Part shown: positions 10,837 through 19,904 of the stretch, one piece after another | Position numbering within the stretch: position 1 is the stretch's first letter | How the letters are laid out: each line of letters starts with the position of its first letter | Source: Nitzschia sp. DOCU1 | Taxonomy: Eukaryota > Bacillariophyta > Bacillariophyceae > Bacillariales > Bacillariaceae | Length of the DNA: 64,000 nt | Direction: 5' to 3' | NCBI GenBank assembly: GCA_951394045.1 | Contig: OX595992.1 | Span: forward strand, 1,364,001-1,428,000 | Position numbers and translations under genes: made by a program | The notes under the pieces: model-generated | Told to the model about the DNA's origin: nothing | The model's database searches: none | Seen by the model: only the letters and a program-made list of their open reading frames with translations

Positions 10837-12018
10837 ATGAACTCGTTGCGATTTGCGATATCATCTTGTGGCCGCGCTGCAACAAGGATTCGAACAAAAG
10901 CAACAATACGGCCAGGTGGCGAATTGCTGAATAACGGCTTGACGCTGCCTGATGCGCACCACCCGTTGCAGTTCACAGCTCTACGACACTTTAGTGACAA
11001 AGGAGATAGGGGCGGTAAAAAGACCGGACATTCTACAGGCAAGCGGATGGATCAGGACGATGATCCTTTTGGCTTGAATTTTGAAGGCGGATCAGAACCT
11101 GGTAATTTGGGGACAACTCTGCCGCCAAAGTACAGGCGCGACCCCATGACAGGCAAATTCACTGGCGAGGAAGAAGAGGAACTTACGCGAGAGGAAGCGA
11201 AGATGTTAAAAATGGACCCAGTGGAAGAGCAAGAGTACTTGCTGAATAAGGTCTACGACGACTGGGATCTAGCCGAGTTGGATGACGAAACAGGGGCTCC
11301 CAAGCAGCTGTCCGAGCTTGCAAAGAGAATCCGTCAGGATAACATGGGCCTTAACACACTGGGTCGTAGCGTCGAAGCGCAGTCGGTTCAGCCCAAGCTA
11401 GAAGATGGAGAGGATGGATACATAGACGAAAGTGGTTTCTCAAAGCCTTTGAGTCCGGCGGAATTTAAGGCCTTCCAGAAACACATGAAGGACAAGTACG
11501 ACATGGATATTGACGAGGACGATATTCCGGTGGAGCCTATAGGAGATCGTGCGTCGCTACTTGATGGTTACGCCGACAATGATTACTTGAATGACAAGTG
11601 GCTGTCTTCCAGGGCGTTGCGTTTCATGGACGACACCAAGGACGACGATCCTTTCTCCGACTTGCTCCCCAGCGATTTGAGTCCAACGCGTTTGGTCAAT
11701 CGAAAAAGCGCCAAAAAAATCCCTAGGGAACTCTTGCACCACAACAATCTTGCACTTTTGAGGCGATATATTACCCCTACTGGCCAAATCATGAACCGGG
11801 TGCAGTCGAGGCTGGGTGCAAAGGATCAACGAAAAGTGGCCAAGCGCATAAAGCGAGCCCGAGCGTTGGGTTTGCTCCCAACAGCGGGACAATTCGTTAT
11901 TGAAGCACACGGGAATATTTATGAAGAAGACATAGAGGAAGACCGAGAATGGGAGAAGGAATTGAAGCGACGAGGGCTGGTTGTCCAATCTGTTCAATCG
12001 TCCAGAGCCGGAAAGTAG
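10837..12018 (+). CDS. Mitochondrial-type small ribosomal subunit protein bS18 with long N-terminal extension
   Basis: A 393-residue protein from ATG 10837. The first about 35 residues (MNSLRFAISSCGRAATRIRTKAT...) are rich in Arg, Ser and Ala and lack acidic residues, as in a mitochondrial presequence. The C-terminal about 90 residues match ribosomal protein S18: LLRRYITPTGQIMNRV, then AKDQRKVAKRIKRARALGLLP, which is the family signature of a small domain binding 16S-type rRNA next to bS6. Between the presequence and the domain lie about 250 acidic, low-complexity residues with no recognised fold. Bacterial S18 is about 75 residues, so the extension is unusual. The in-frame start at 10609 would hide the presequence and is not preferred. 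Confidence 0.88.
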   Translation: MNSLRFAISSCGRAATRIRTKATIRPGGELLNNGLTLPDAHHPLQFTALRHFSDKGDRGGKKTGHSTGKRMDQDDDPFGLNFEGGSEPGNLGTTLPPKYRRDPMTGKFTGEEEEELTREEAKMLKMDPVEEQEYLLNKVYDDWDLAELDDETGAPKQLSELAKRIRQDNMGLNTLGRSVEAQSVQPKLEDGEDGYIDESGFSKPLSPAEFKAFQKHMKDKYDMDIDEDDIPVEPIGDRASLLDGYADNDYLNDKWLSSRALRFMDDTKDDDPFSDLLPSDLSPTRLVNRKSAKKIPRELLHHNNLALLRRYITPTGQIMNRVQSRLGAKDQRKVAKRIKRARALGLLPTAGQFVIEAHGNIYEEDIEEDREWEKELKRRGLVVQSVQSSRAGK

Positions 12019-12519
12019 ACGAAATCTAGTAGAATCAAACGTTCAAAAATTGCCCCCAAACTACATGACTCACAGTCACCCATGTGACACTAATACTCTA
12101 AAAGTATAGTCAAAGTAGTGTAGCGTACACATTATCCAGTTAGCAACTACCTTGGCTACCGATGAGGATCGGTCCCTTCGCTTGCAGGATCGAGATATTC
12201 GCCACAGCAGGTTTACAAACCATTCGACTCATTTGACGCAGCTACCCATTCAGCAGGGATCATCAGGGCTACCAGGCACACGTCTACAGAAGGGATAGAA
12301 CTAGTAGAAGCCCCATCGTGATTGCCCTCCGAGAACCTTCCTCTTCCCCCAACGAAAATCAATGAAGCGCTTGGTGGGACAATGGAGCCCATCGCACCAC
12401 CAGCAGAGGTGCACCACCACGGCGCGACACCACTTGTTTTGTTGGCTCGGGCATACTGCGTGCTGATCTATATCAGAGCCCCATCCCGGCGCCGGGTGGT
12501 GAAACGGTACCTTCTACCA
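12019..12519. other. Convergent intergenic region
   Basis: About 500 bp between the bS18 stop and the heat-shock-factor stop on the opposite strand. No gene or element recognised; it presumably carries both 3' UTRs. Confidence 0.35.
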
Positions 12520-14032
12520 TCACGGTGGAAGTGGCCTTGGTTCCAAGTCATCGCAGAGTGGCTCATGGAAAGAAGAAGCTCCCGAATCTTGACTCAGAGC
12601 GCTTGCATCACTACTTTGACGAAACCGTTCTTGCCCCTCCCGCTGTTGCAACAATGGCGGCGGCAACATAGCCCTCCTCGATGGTACTCCGGGACGAGGA
12701 CCAAGTAGCAGAGAATGTGCGTTCCTCGTTGTTTGTTGAGGAGCAGCGGCCGAAGGAAACATCATTGCAACGTTGAAATCGAGAGATTGGTCGAGACTCA
12801 GTAGATTTCGTTCTCCCCCCGGTGCCGCGGCAGCAGTACTAAAATCCCCTCCTTCTGTTGCGCTGGAATCAGTCCTAGTAGTAGCGCATAGCTGATAGGA
12901 CTGCTGTGGTGGCTGCTGGTGAGGCTGGAGGAAGTGCGATGAAAATGCCATAGCGGCACTTTGGCCCTGAACACCGTCAGGAGGAGGATAGAGTAGATGA
13001 TGATGCAGGTGCTGTTGGCACTGCCGGTTCACCGCATCACTTCTTCCACCTCCAGTCTGCGGGTCGTGCGACGCGAAGAACGACGACGAGAGATCGTTTG
13101 TTGGTTGTACATTGGCTGCTGTTGCTATTCTGGATGCGTACAGAGATCGTGGAACTGTGTTGGATACCAGATGGTCATTTATCATGGCCGCCAAACTCCT
13201 GTTCATCCCTTGCTCACGTTTCTGCTCGTGGAAAGGAGAATAGTAATTGCGGTCGCGCTCTCGAGAGAAACCGGCAGCAGTTTGTGGGGAATCAACTTGT
13301 TTCGTCTCTGATTGTAGTTGCTGCGAAATCATCACTCGATCACGAGGTGAGGTATTCTTGGCTCTGATCTTCATCTGTTGACACAGGTCAACGTCGGAAC
13401 GATCGAAAAGCGGATGGACATATCCTCCGCGGGATGGTCCGACAATTATTTTCTTGAAATTGTACAAGTTTAGCTGCATATAGGAAAAGGGCCACAATCA
13501 CAACGAACAACAGCAAAAATGATGTCAGGATCGATTTCGATTTCTGTAGCCGATCAAAGCCACACCAAAAGCGGTGCACCGATGACCTTGATATTTGGTT
13601 GCCAACAAGAACCAAGAATATCACACGCACCATTCTCTGAAACGATCGATACTGCGTTTGATTGAAGTACTTTGGCATCAAAGTTTCGACAAAAATTTCT
13701 GGATTGTGTATTTTAAAAGACTTCCCATCGGGGCACCACGATGCAATGTGCTCCGTGTTCGCAACCGCCGACTCTTGAAGCATGGTATGTAACTTCCACG
13801 GAAAGTCTCGCTTCTTCTTGTCATTCAGGTCTTCCTGCTTTTCAACACTAGAAGATGTGTTACCATCCGACAAGGATGATTTCTCTTTATCCCTTTTCTC
13901 ATCGCCCACTTTATCGCCTTCCTTACCCTCCATTACGCTTGGGACTGGCCGCTCTTGCAGGGCAAAGTCGGTGCGAGTTTCCTCTACTATGCCTCGTCGA
14001 GAAGACTCGTTCTTGTTGGAACTTTCCATCAT
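12520..14032 (-). CDS. Heat shock transcription factor (HSF A)
   Basis: Exon 1 is 14032-13631 and exon 2 is 13473-12520. The 157-bp intron 13474-13630 uses GTGCGT/TGCAG in phase 0. Splicing restores a continuous HSF DNA-binding domain: FPWKLHTMLQES, then WCPDGKSFKIHNPEIFVETLMPKYF, then QYRSFQRM joined to LNLYNFKKI and GGYVHPLF. These are the helix-turn-helix and wing of the family. The product is 451 residues. The intron sits inside the recognition region, a common HSF gene position. The C-terminal two thirds are rich in Gln, Ser and His and look like a disordered activation region. The frame is open upstream to a TTG at 14059, but the first ATG is 14032. It is predicted to bind nGAAn heat-shock elements in the nucleus. 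A second HSF lies on the same strand at 32814-34990, beyond the Crypton array. Confidence 0.93.
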
Positions 14033-15379
14033 CGTTTTTGTGAACAAGAATGGGAGCAACAGAGAAGTTTCAAATTTGAAGGTCTGGTATAAAAGTGCGC
14101 CTCGGGAGCCGAAGGCAGGTGGGTCGTAAGTTTTGTGAGGTTTGGATTGATGGTGCTATGAGGCCTATCCAGCTGTGGCTTCGGTGTGACTGAACGCGCT
14201 CGACGACGCGAACAATGGGGTTCCATTGTTTCGTACTTTTGAGAAAAACGGTGATGAGGCATTTATCTGACAAACCATACGCGAAGCCGCGGGCAATTCT
14301 TACCTCGGTTGAACTTTTCCTCTCGGGACGTATTACCGTTCTACCCAATTATCCGTTCGCCCTGAATGGGCCTGATGAAAATCCTACGCTCTAAACTGCC
14401 ATTACAATCGCATACCTGGTAAACATCTAACGCAAATACCGGTAAGAAAGGTTGCGGCGAATTCTACTACGTGATCTCAGAAGGCCGTCAAAAAGTTCTG
14501 TCGAATGAGAAATCTTATCAACTTGAATTCTTGGACTTGAAGTTATTGATAATCGCAATGCACACGACTGGTCGTGCCACCTCATCACAGTCCAGTAGAT
14601 TGTTTCCAACGGATAGCGCACGCATGGGATGCCGGTGTAGCTTCGCGTTGGGCCTAATATATTTACCGTAGGCTCCGCCTCGAAGAACCGCCAATTGGCA
14701 TGGGTGAAAGTCACAAAAGACTGATGCTCATTGGTCAGGTTCGCGCTGTAACTTGGTGAGAAATATTTGCCATGAGGTGGGACGATATTGTACCCAAGAA
14801 CGTATTATACCGGCAGATGTAAGAGAATGCATTTTCATGATCATTAAATATAATCTATCATTGAGCAGAATTCAATGAGACATTTAATCCAACAGACACA
14901 GCGCATTAAAGAACAAGGGCTTTAATAATTGCTTCGAACCCTTTGTCGGATGTGAGTCCAATTCATTAAACAGGCAGCATGAGATCACCGTGGTGAGAAA
15001 AGGAACTGTCTGTGCGATCACCCATTTTCAGGTTTCGTTGTCTGCGTCGTAATTTTTACCGGTAGTGATGGGACAAGAAGTCCAGTCCCCATTACTTATG
15101 GTCGTTGTGCCTTTGGAGTCGCACATCCAACAATGGGAGAAAAGGGCATAATCAATATCGGTCATTTTCTCGGATATTGCAATACTATCGATTAGTCGTG
15201 GGTTTGCTGACGTGATTTTCGCATGAAACGTGCAACGAGGAAGGACAATTTAATTATGGGATTTCTCAACCAAGACTCAAGACGACACTTGAATACACAG
15301 AAGAACTAATGTTTCACCGTGTCCCGATTTCGCCAAATCAATCATGCACCGTGCACCGCGGTTCGGCGCTTACAAGAGA
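14033..15379. other. Long intergenic region left of the Crypton array
   Basis: About 1.35 kb between the HSF A start and the first array unit. It holds the HSF A promoter. Only short, motif-free frames occur (14029-14262, 14070-14348, 14427-14714, 14471-14671). The palindrome TACCGGTA occurs at 14437-14444 and 15057-15064. I see no gene or element remnant. Confidence 0.4.
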
Positions 15380-15385
15380 CATTAT
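15380..15385. repeat. Left-edge core hexamer CATTAT
   Basis: Left boundary of the array. Bases before it (tacaagaga) are unique; bases after it (agggagctgag) open every unit. Together with the right edge it predicts an unoccupied target reading tacaagaga-CATTAT-ttctcgcc. A short direct repeat made by crossover, not by staggered cutting and repair, is the Crypton signature. Confidence 0.75.
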
Positions 15386-15451
15386 AGGGAGCTGAGTCTA
15401 AAATCCTGGGCGCAGAAACCGCGCGATTTAGACCTCAAGTCTCAATTCTAA

Positions 15452-15475
15452 CGCAAATAAAGGCCTTTATTTGCG
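15452..15475. promoter_or_regulatory. Perfect 24-bp palindrome in the 5' subterminal region
   Basis: The half-site CGCAAATAAAGG is followed directly by its reverse complement, with no loop. A third, imperfect version of the half-site lies at 15526-15548 (CGCAAATAAAGGC, then ACTTATTCGC). The arrangement is repeated at the same place in units 2-4 (+4185, +8372 and +12555 bp). It is a candidate binding site for the recombinase or its GCR1_C domain, or a promoter element; function not known. Confidence 0.6.
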
Positions 15476-15556
15476 ATGGGTACGTATTTAGGGCTGTAGA
15501 ATCAATACCGAGTCTAGCTCACCTTCGCAAATAAAGGCACTTATTCGCCATCATTC

Positions 15557-15584
15557 GACGTCACGACCGCTCCGTCGTGACGTC
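15557..15584. promoter_or_regulatory. CRE-like inverted repeat upstream of the recombinase
   Basis: GACGTCACGAC and its exact reverse complement flank a 6-base spacer. Each arm holds a GACGTCA core, the site class bound by bZIP/CREB/ATF factors; diatom carbonic anhydrase promoters use related TGACGT/ACGTCA cAMP-CO2 elements. It lies 136 bp upstream of the recombinase ATG and is repeated in every unit. A promoter role is inferred. Confidence 0.5.
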
Positions 15585-15719
15585 CCACCCAGAGTTCAAA
15601 ACCATGCCGGCGTGCCCGTCGAAACGGTCCGATCCGAGCAAGTCTCCCGCCAAGATCCCGATGAGCGTCTTCCATTTTCGTCGTCGCAAACACATTCGCA
15701 TCGCATTGCATTGTCAACC

Positions 15720-18181
15720 ATGCCAAGAGGACGTAAGAAACAAACCTATGGCGGGTCCACCCCTGTAGCAGGCCCTGTAGTAGTGCCTGCAATTGTAACC
15801 CAGCACCAAACCAATGTAGCAGTAGCCGCCAACAATCTCACAGCAGCTGCTGGTGCCGCTGCAATGGCGGAGGCTGTCCGTGCTATCAACCTAGCACACA
15901 GGAAGCCAAACACTGCAGCTGCCTACGATCCGAAATCGCTAGAATGGAATGAATTCTGCAATGCAATGTATTCTGAGCACCCTGTAGCTTTCAGATATAC
16001 AGTGGATAGTGAGAAACTCTTTCGTTTCATCGGCTACCATGCCTTTAGAAACAAAAGACAAGGCGGGAAAAGTCGACCTGGTCGTGTCTCGTTTGACCCG
16101 TTGGAATTCAAATCGAAGGAACAGGAACTTCTCCAGCACATTGCCGCGCGCCAGGAGAACCCAGAGTACGTGTTCCCCGACCCTGAGCACCCGTTGGGTG
16201 CTGATGCAATTAACACGTATATCAGTACAGTTCGGAGCATCTGGAGCGAACAGCGGGAAAAAGGGGCGAACAACCACAGCTGGGATGCCATCCGTGGAGA
16301 TCTACGTGTAGTGCACATGGTGAACATGGTGAAGGGCCGCAAGGCCCGAATCAAACGCGCAAGATTTGACGAGAAACTCGACCGAGATTTCCAGCCTTTT
16401 CAGTCAATGGACCAGTTTCCCATTGCTGAACAATGGCTGTGGGACTATGGCAAAGGGACGAGACAGCAATGCTTTGTAGGCTTGAGATCGCGTATGGCAT
16501 TCTCATGGTGCTACCATGCTGTTCTCCGCCAGGAGAGTCTATTTCTTGGTGAGTTGAGCGACTTGTTTAGTTTTATTCTTCGTCGTGACGATCATTCAGA
16601 TCCCATGGAGGTTGTCATCCTCCAAATGAGGACAGGCAAAACTGTAGGTCGTTGCAATGATAGCCCGCAATATGGTCGCGCTATTCGCAACAAGAAAGTG
16701 TTGGAATGCCCTGTTGGCGCCCTTGCATTCTATCTATTCTACAGGTTTGCCTACAGTGGAGAAATGAGCGACAGCTGCAGGCCGGACTTTTCCGAAAATA
16801 AGGCCTGGTTTGATGTCAAACTTCTTTCAGACGGTAGTCTGAATCATAGTAAGTGCATGAAGCCACGAACTTTCACTGATGTGATAAAGAAATGCTTCGC
16901 CGAATGTCACATCTTTGCTTCCTGGGTTGGCCATTGGGGCCGCCATTGTGCAAATGCAAAAATGGAGACGATGGATGTGCCGGATGTTCAACAGATGAGG
17001 ATGGGTAAGTGGGAGTATTGTTTGTGTTTTCGTTAGCAACATTGATGACTTACGTATTGTTCTCTACTGTGCTGTCGTCGAATATATTTAAAGGGCATTG
17101 GGACCACACCGTCCATGCCAAAACATATTCGTCACAGGTAGCCATTCATGGCATGAAAGGCATGGCCGGCTACACCAAGAATGAAGACTACTACCTCCCA
17201 CGCAATCGGATTGAGCCGCCTACTGAGCTAGAAAAGCAGATCTTTCCTTGGGTCGACGCGGAATTGGTTAAGTTAGAGGAAAAATTTGCGGCAGACAGCG
17301 ACGATCCAAAGGCGACAGCATGGGGCTTCCTTCGGTTTTTGAGGTCGATGAGGCGGGTCATTCTGCAGGATGCGGCGGCCATGATTGTGGAGGACCCAGG
17401 GCGGCGCAATCAGCATCCATTCTTCCAGTTGGAGTTGTTCCATTCTGATTCCTTTGAGGCATTTGTTGGCCGGATGCGCAATCTTTTGATGGAGTCGTCA
17501 GTGCAGGCAGAGGCAAGAGGACAGATAGAGAAGGCACTTAGGGGCATGAACGCGAGATTCGACAATCTGGAGAGTAGAGTGCAGGGGGGGTATTCCATGG
17601 TTGCTAGCCGCCTTGAGGAGTTGGTAAGGGCACAACTTGACAATTTTCGAGTTTCAATCGCAGCTACAGTGGCAGACCAGTTGATTGTTGCAGCCGATTC
17701 GATCAGGGCAACTGGCGGCGATAGAGAGTCGAATGGTGGAGAACAAGGAGGTAGTGGAGTGGAGGAGTTGGAGGCTTCTGGTTTGGATGATCCAAGTTAC
17801 TTTGGGCACAAGTTGACAACGGGATTCTGCGGTTCAGATTCCGTTTTTCGGATGTACAATGAATGGCATGGGCTAAGGGAGTTCACAGGAATTCCTGTGG
17901 ATGGAGGCATTGCCGCCATTGAGGCTGCTCATGGGAGCAATTGGCGGAAAGTGGGCAAATATTGGACGGCCAAGGAGCAAAAACATTTCAGTAGGATGGG
18001 GATCATCATGAGGGGCATCGATTGTGCAGTGGCAGAAGGCCACAATTTCGCTGATGTTTGTCAGGAGCTGACACAGCACTTTACTCATGGCGGTTCCAAG
18101 TCGCTAGCAGGTTTAGCAATCTATGTTCAGGAGAAAGGTTGGGTTGAAAGGAAGAGGAGGAGGGTGGAGACCGATAACTAG
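15720..18181 (+). CDS. Crypton tyrosine recombinase, unit 1 (intact)
   Basis: Exons 15720-17004 and 17094-18181. The 89-bp intron (GTAAGT...AAAG) joins RMG to HWDHTVHAKTY in frame; the product is 790 residues. Residues about 60-210 form an N-terminal SAM-like/core-binding region. Catalytic residues follow: Arg270 (AVLRQES), HWGR at 405-408, Trp431 and Tyr440. The spacings R408-W431 (23) and W431-Y440 (9) equal those of Cre R292-W315-Y324. After the Tyr comes a Crypton-style tail, AGYTKNEDYYLPR then PP-x-x-L-x-x-x-IFPW. A heptad-like stretch lies at about 565-630. A GCR1_C-like domain spans about 681-739 (YNEWHGL...SNWRK...FSRMGIIMRGID), and the C-terminal KRKRRRV-type cluster is a likely nuclear signal. 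The first in-frame ATG is 15720. Family function: excision and integration through circular DNA. Confidence 0.9.
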
Positions 18182-18810
18182 TGGCGCTAAATTCAGTGGT
18201 CCCCTGGAGAGGGGGGTGGTGGTGGGCAAAACTTTACTCAATTATACATAACTGAATAGCAAGGATTTTGATTCTATAGTTATTTCTACTGGAGCAATTT
18301 CATAGCCTAGTAAAGATTTCAAGATTTCTGTCAATGCCATGGTCAAATTCCTGAAAAGTTTTAGTCTTGGTCCGAGCCGTTGAGGAGGGGGTGTTCCCCC
18401 AAAAAGTTAGTCTGGGAAGTCATGGATATTGTTGACTCAATGGAATGTGGAGGTGTGACGAGCGCTTTGTGTTAAATGAAGGTATCCTAAGTAGAAAGCA
18501 TGTTAAAGGTGGTACATCTTCTACATACATGTTTTGGCAACAGGGATCTTGGTACAAATGAAAAGTGTGTGGTTTTTTCCGGACCAGTACCAGAGATCAC
18601 CGTTCAAATGTCTCGTAGAATGCCCAAAATGGGGTCTGAGGCTTCATTTCCGGCCCTTGGACTGTGGAAAGAGAACAGGTACATAATCTACACAAAAGAC
18701 GTACAATAGACAGTGGGTTTTGTGGCATCTCAAAATTGCTAAGTACTTTAAAATTTGTATGGGTTTGCCATCTAAGTAATGATTCGGTGCAATAAATTTC
18801 AACTAAGTAT
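18182..18810. other. Convergent spacer between the two Crypton genes, unit 1
   Basis: About 630 bp between the recombinase stop and the KOW gene stop. It contains one motif-free 69-codon frame (18500-18709) that I do not call. The same spacer occurs in units 2 (22369-22997), 3 (26552-27180) and 4 (30737-31365) and must hold both 3' ends. Confidence 0.5.
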
Positions 18811-19293
18811 CTAAATGTTAAGATTGCTAAGTGACTGCCCAAGGAGACGGATCTCGGACACCAGAGAAGCTTGGACTTCCTTAAGAGACGCGACCTCCGC
18901 CTGCAAGCCTGCCACCTTGTCCGTCAGAGCCTTGAGGTCCGACTGGTCATCTTGTGTACCCCCCTCTTCCTCCGGGGGCACCTCTTGGGGGGGAAGGACT
19001 AGATGGACTTGTCGTACCTTTGCTACCGATGTTTTGAGCACAAGGATCGTCATTCCAGAATGAGGACCTTCATCCAGCCTCACATGCAGCTTCATTGGCG
19101 TCACCCTGATGACAATGCCAATGTTGCATGCAGTGTTTGGCTTTTTTTTGTACGTACCACGTACGATTTTCACTCTGTCACCAACCCTCATGGTGGATGA
19201 TTCCAATGCGATGGACTTCGACGATTTGTGACAAATTTGGGGGCCAGAGCACTGGCTGGCGCGCGAGGAGTTTCCCTCCAAAAATGTCCACAT
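18811..19293 (-). CDS. Crypton accessory KOW/coiled-coil protein, unit 1
   Basis: A 160-residue frame with ATG at 19293; an alternative ATG at 19191 would give 126 residues beginning at MRVGDRVKIV. The core GDRVKIVRGTYKKK...IGIVIRV has the KOW/SH3-like pattern G-D-x-V-x-I-x-x-G...G-x-V, as in ribosomal and NusG/Spt5 proteins. It is followed by an acidic hinge (PPEEEGGTQDD) and a C-terminal heptad coiled coil (LKALTDKVAGLQAEVASL...). It is convergent with the recombinase and its frame is unchanged in all four units. Cryptons are generally described with a single recombinase gene, so this is unusual. The role is unknown; nucleic-acid binding or self-association is inferred from the folds. Confidence 0.72.
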   Translation of the reverse strand: MWTFLEGNSSRASQCSGPQICHKSSKSIALESSTMRVGDRVKIVRGTYKKKPNTACNIGIVIRVTPMKLHVRLDEGPHSGMTILVLKTSVAKVRQVHLVLPPQEVPPEEEGGTQDDQSDLKALTDKVAGLQAEVASLKEVQASLVSEIRLLGQSLSNLNI

Positions 19294-19564
19294 TCGGTTG
19301 GTAAATGACAGTTATTTTTGTTGCACGCCGGCGGTGCCGGCGCGCGCTTTCCAAGTCAACGGCTTGTAAAGCAGAGCGCGCAAATTTACTTATGCATGAG
19401 AGCAGGCATGCCCCTTTGCATAAATGTAAAGGTGTTTACGTTAAGTATTTTTTGCTGGTATTATTTGTAAAGGTACCTACGGAGTCTAGCCGCAGGCTAG
19501 ACTCCACCGCAACACCACGCGATAAGCCCTAGACGCGGTGTTAGACTAAGGATAAATAATCTTT
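19294..19564. promoter_or_regulatory. 3' subterminal region of a Crypton unit with hairpins
   Basis: Upstream of the KOW gene. A perfect 11-bp-stem hairpin lies at 19481-19505 (GGAGTCTAGCC, loop GCA, then its reverse complement), and a GC-rich inverted repeat CGCCGGC/GCCGGCG lies near 19327-19343. GAGTCTA-type motifs (CCTAGACG, TTAGACTA) continue to the junction and match motifs in the 5' end (GAGTCTAAAA near 15393, GATTTAGAC near 15425, GAGTCTAGCTC near 15510). Equivalent regions exist in units 2-4. Candidate recombinase and promoter sites. Confidence 0.55.
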
Positions 19565-19570
19565 CATTAT
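19565..19570. repeat. Junction core hexamer CATTAT, unit 1/2
   Basis: A single copy separates the unit 1 end (ataatctt-t) from the unit 2 start (agggagctgag). Confidence 0.75.
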
Positions 19571-19904
19571 AGGGAGCTGAGTCTAAAATCCTGGGCGCAG
19601 AAACCGCGCGATTTAGACCTCAAGTCTCAATTCTAACGCAAATAAAGGCCTTTATTTGCGATGGGTACGTATTTAGGGCTGTAGAATCAATACCGAGTCT
19701 AGCTCACCTTCGCAAATAAAGGCACTTATTCGCCATCATTCGACGTCACGACCGCTCCGTCGTGACGTCCCACCCAGAGTTCAAAACCATGCCGGCGTGC
19801 CCGTCGAAACGGTCCGATCCGAGCAAGTCTCCCGCCAAGATCCCGATGAGCGTCTTCCATTTTCGTCGTCGCAAACACATTCGCATCGCATTGCATTGTC
19901 AACC

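Larger units (their letters stand above)
15381..19565 (+). mobile_element. Crypton unit 1 (recombinase intact)
   Basis: A 4185-bp unit. In order: a 5' subterminal region with palindromes, a spliced tyrosine recombinase gene (+), a convergent KOW/coiled-coil gene (-), and a 3' subterminal region with an 11-bp-stem hairpin. There are no long terminal inverted repeats, no transposase DDE motif and no reverse transcriptase. The recombinase carries the GCR1_C-like C-terminal domain typical of Cryptons. All coding frames are open. Confidence 0.92.

Noticed and set aside
13388..13630. Intron-retained C-terminus of HSF A (VRVIFLVLVGNQ...)
   Set aside because: Reads through the intron; the DNA-binding domain is completed only by splicing to 13473.
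15612..15719. In-frame N-terminal extension of the recombinase from 15612
   Set aside because: The frame begins with GTG and has no ATG before 15720; a eukaryotic start there is unlikely.
18500..18709. 69-codon plus-strand frame in every unit (also at 22687, 26870 and 31055)
   Set aside because: Repetition reflects unit copying only. It has no motif, lies between convergent genes, and overlaps 3' UTR space.
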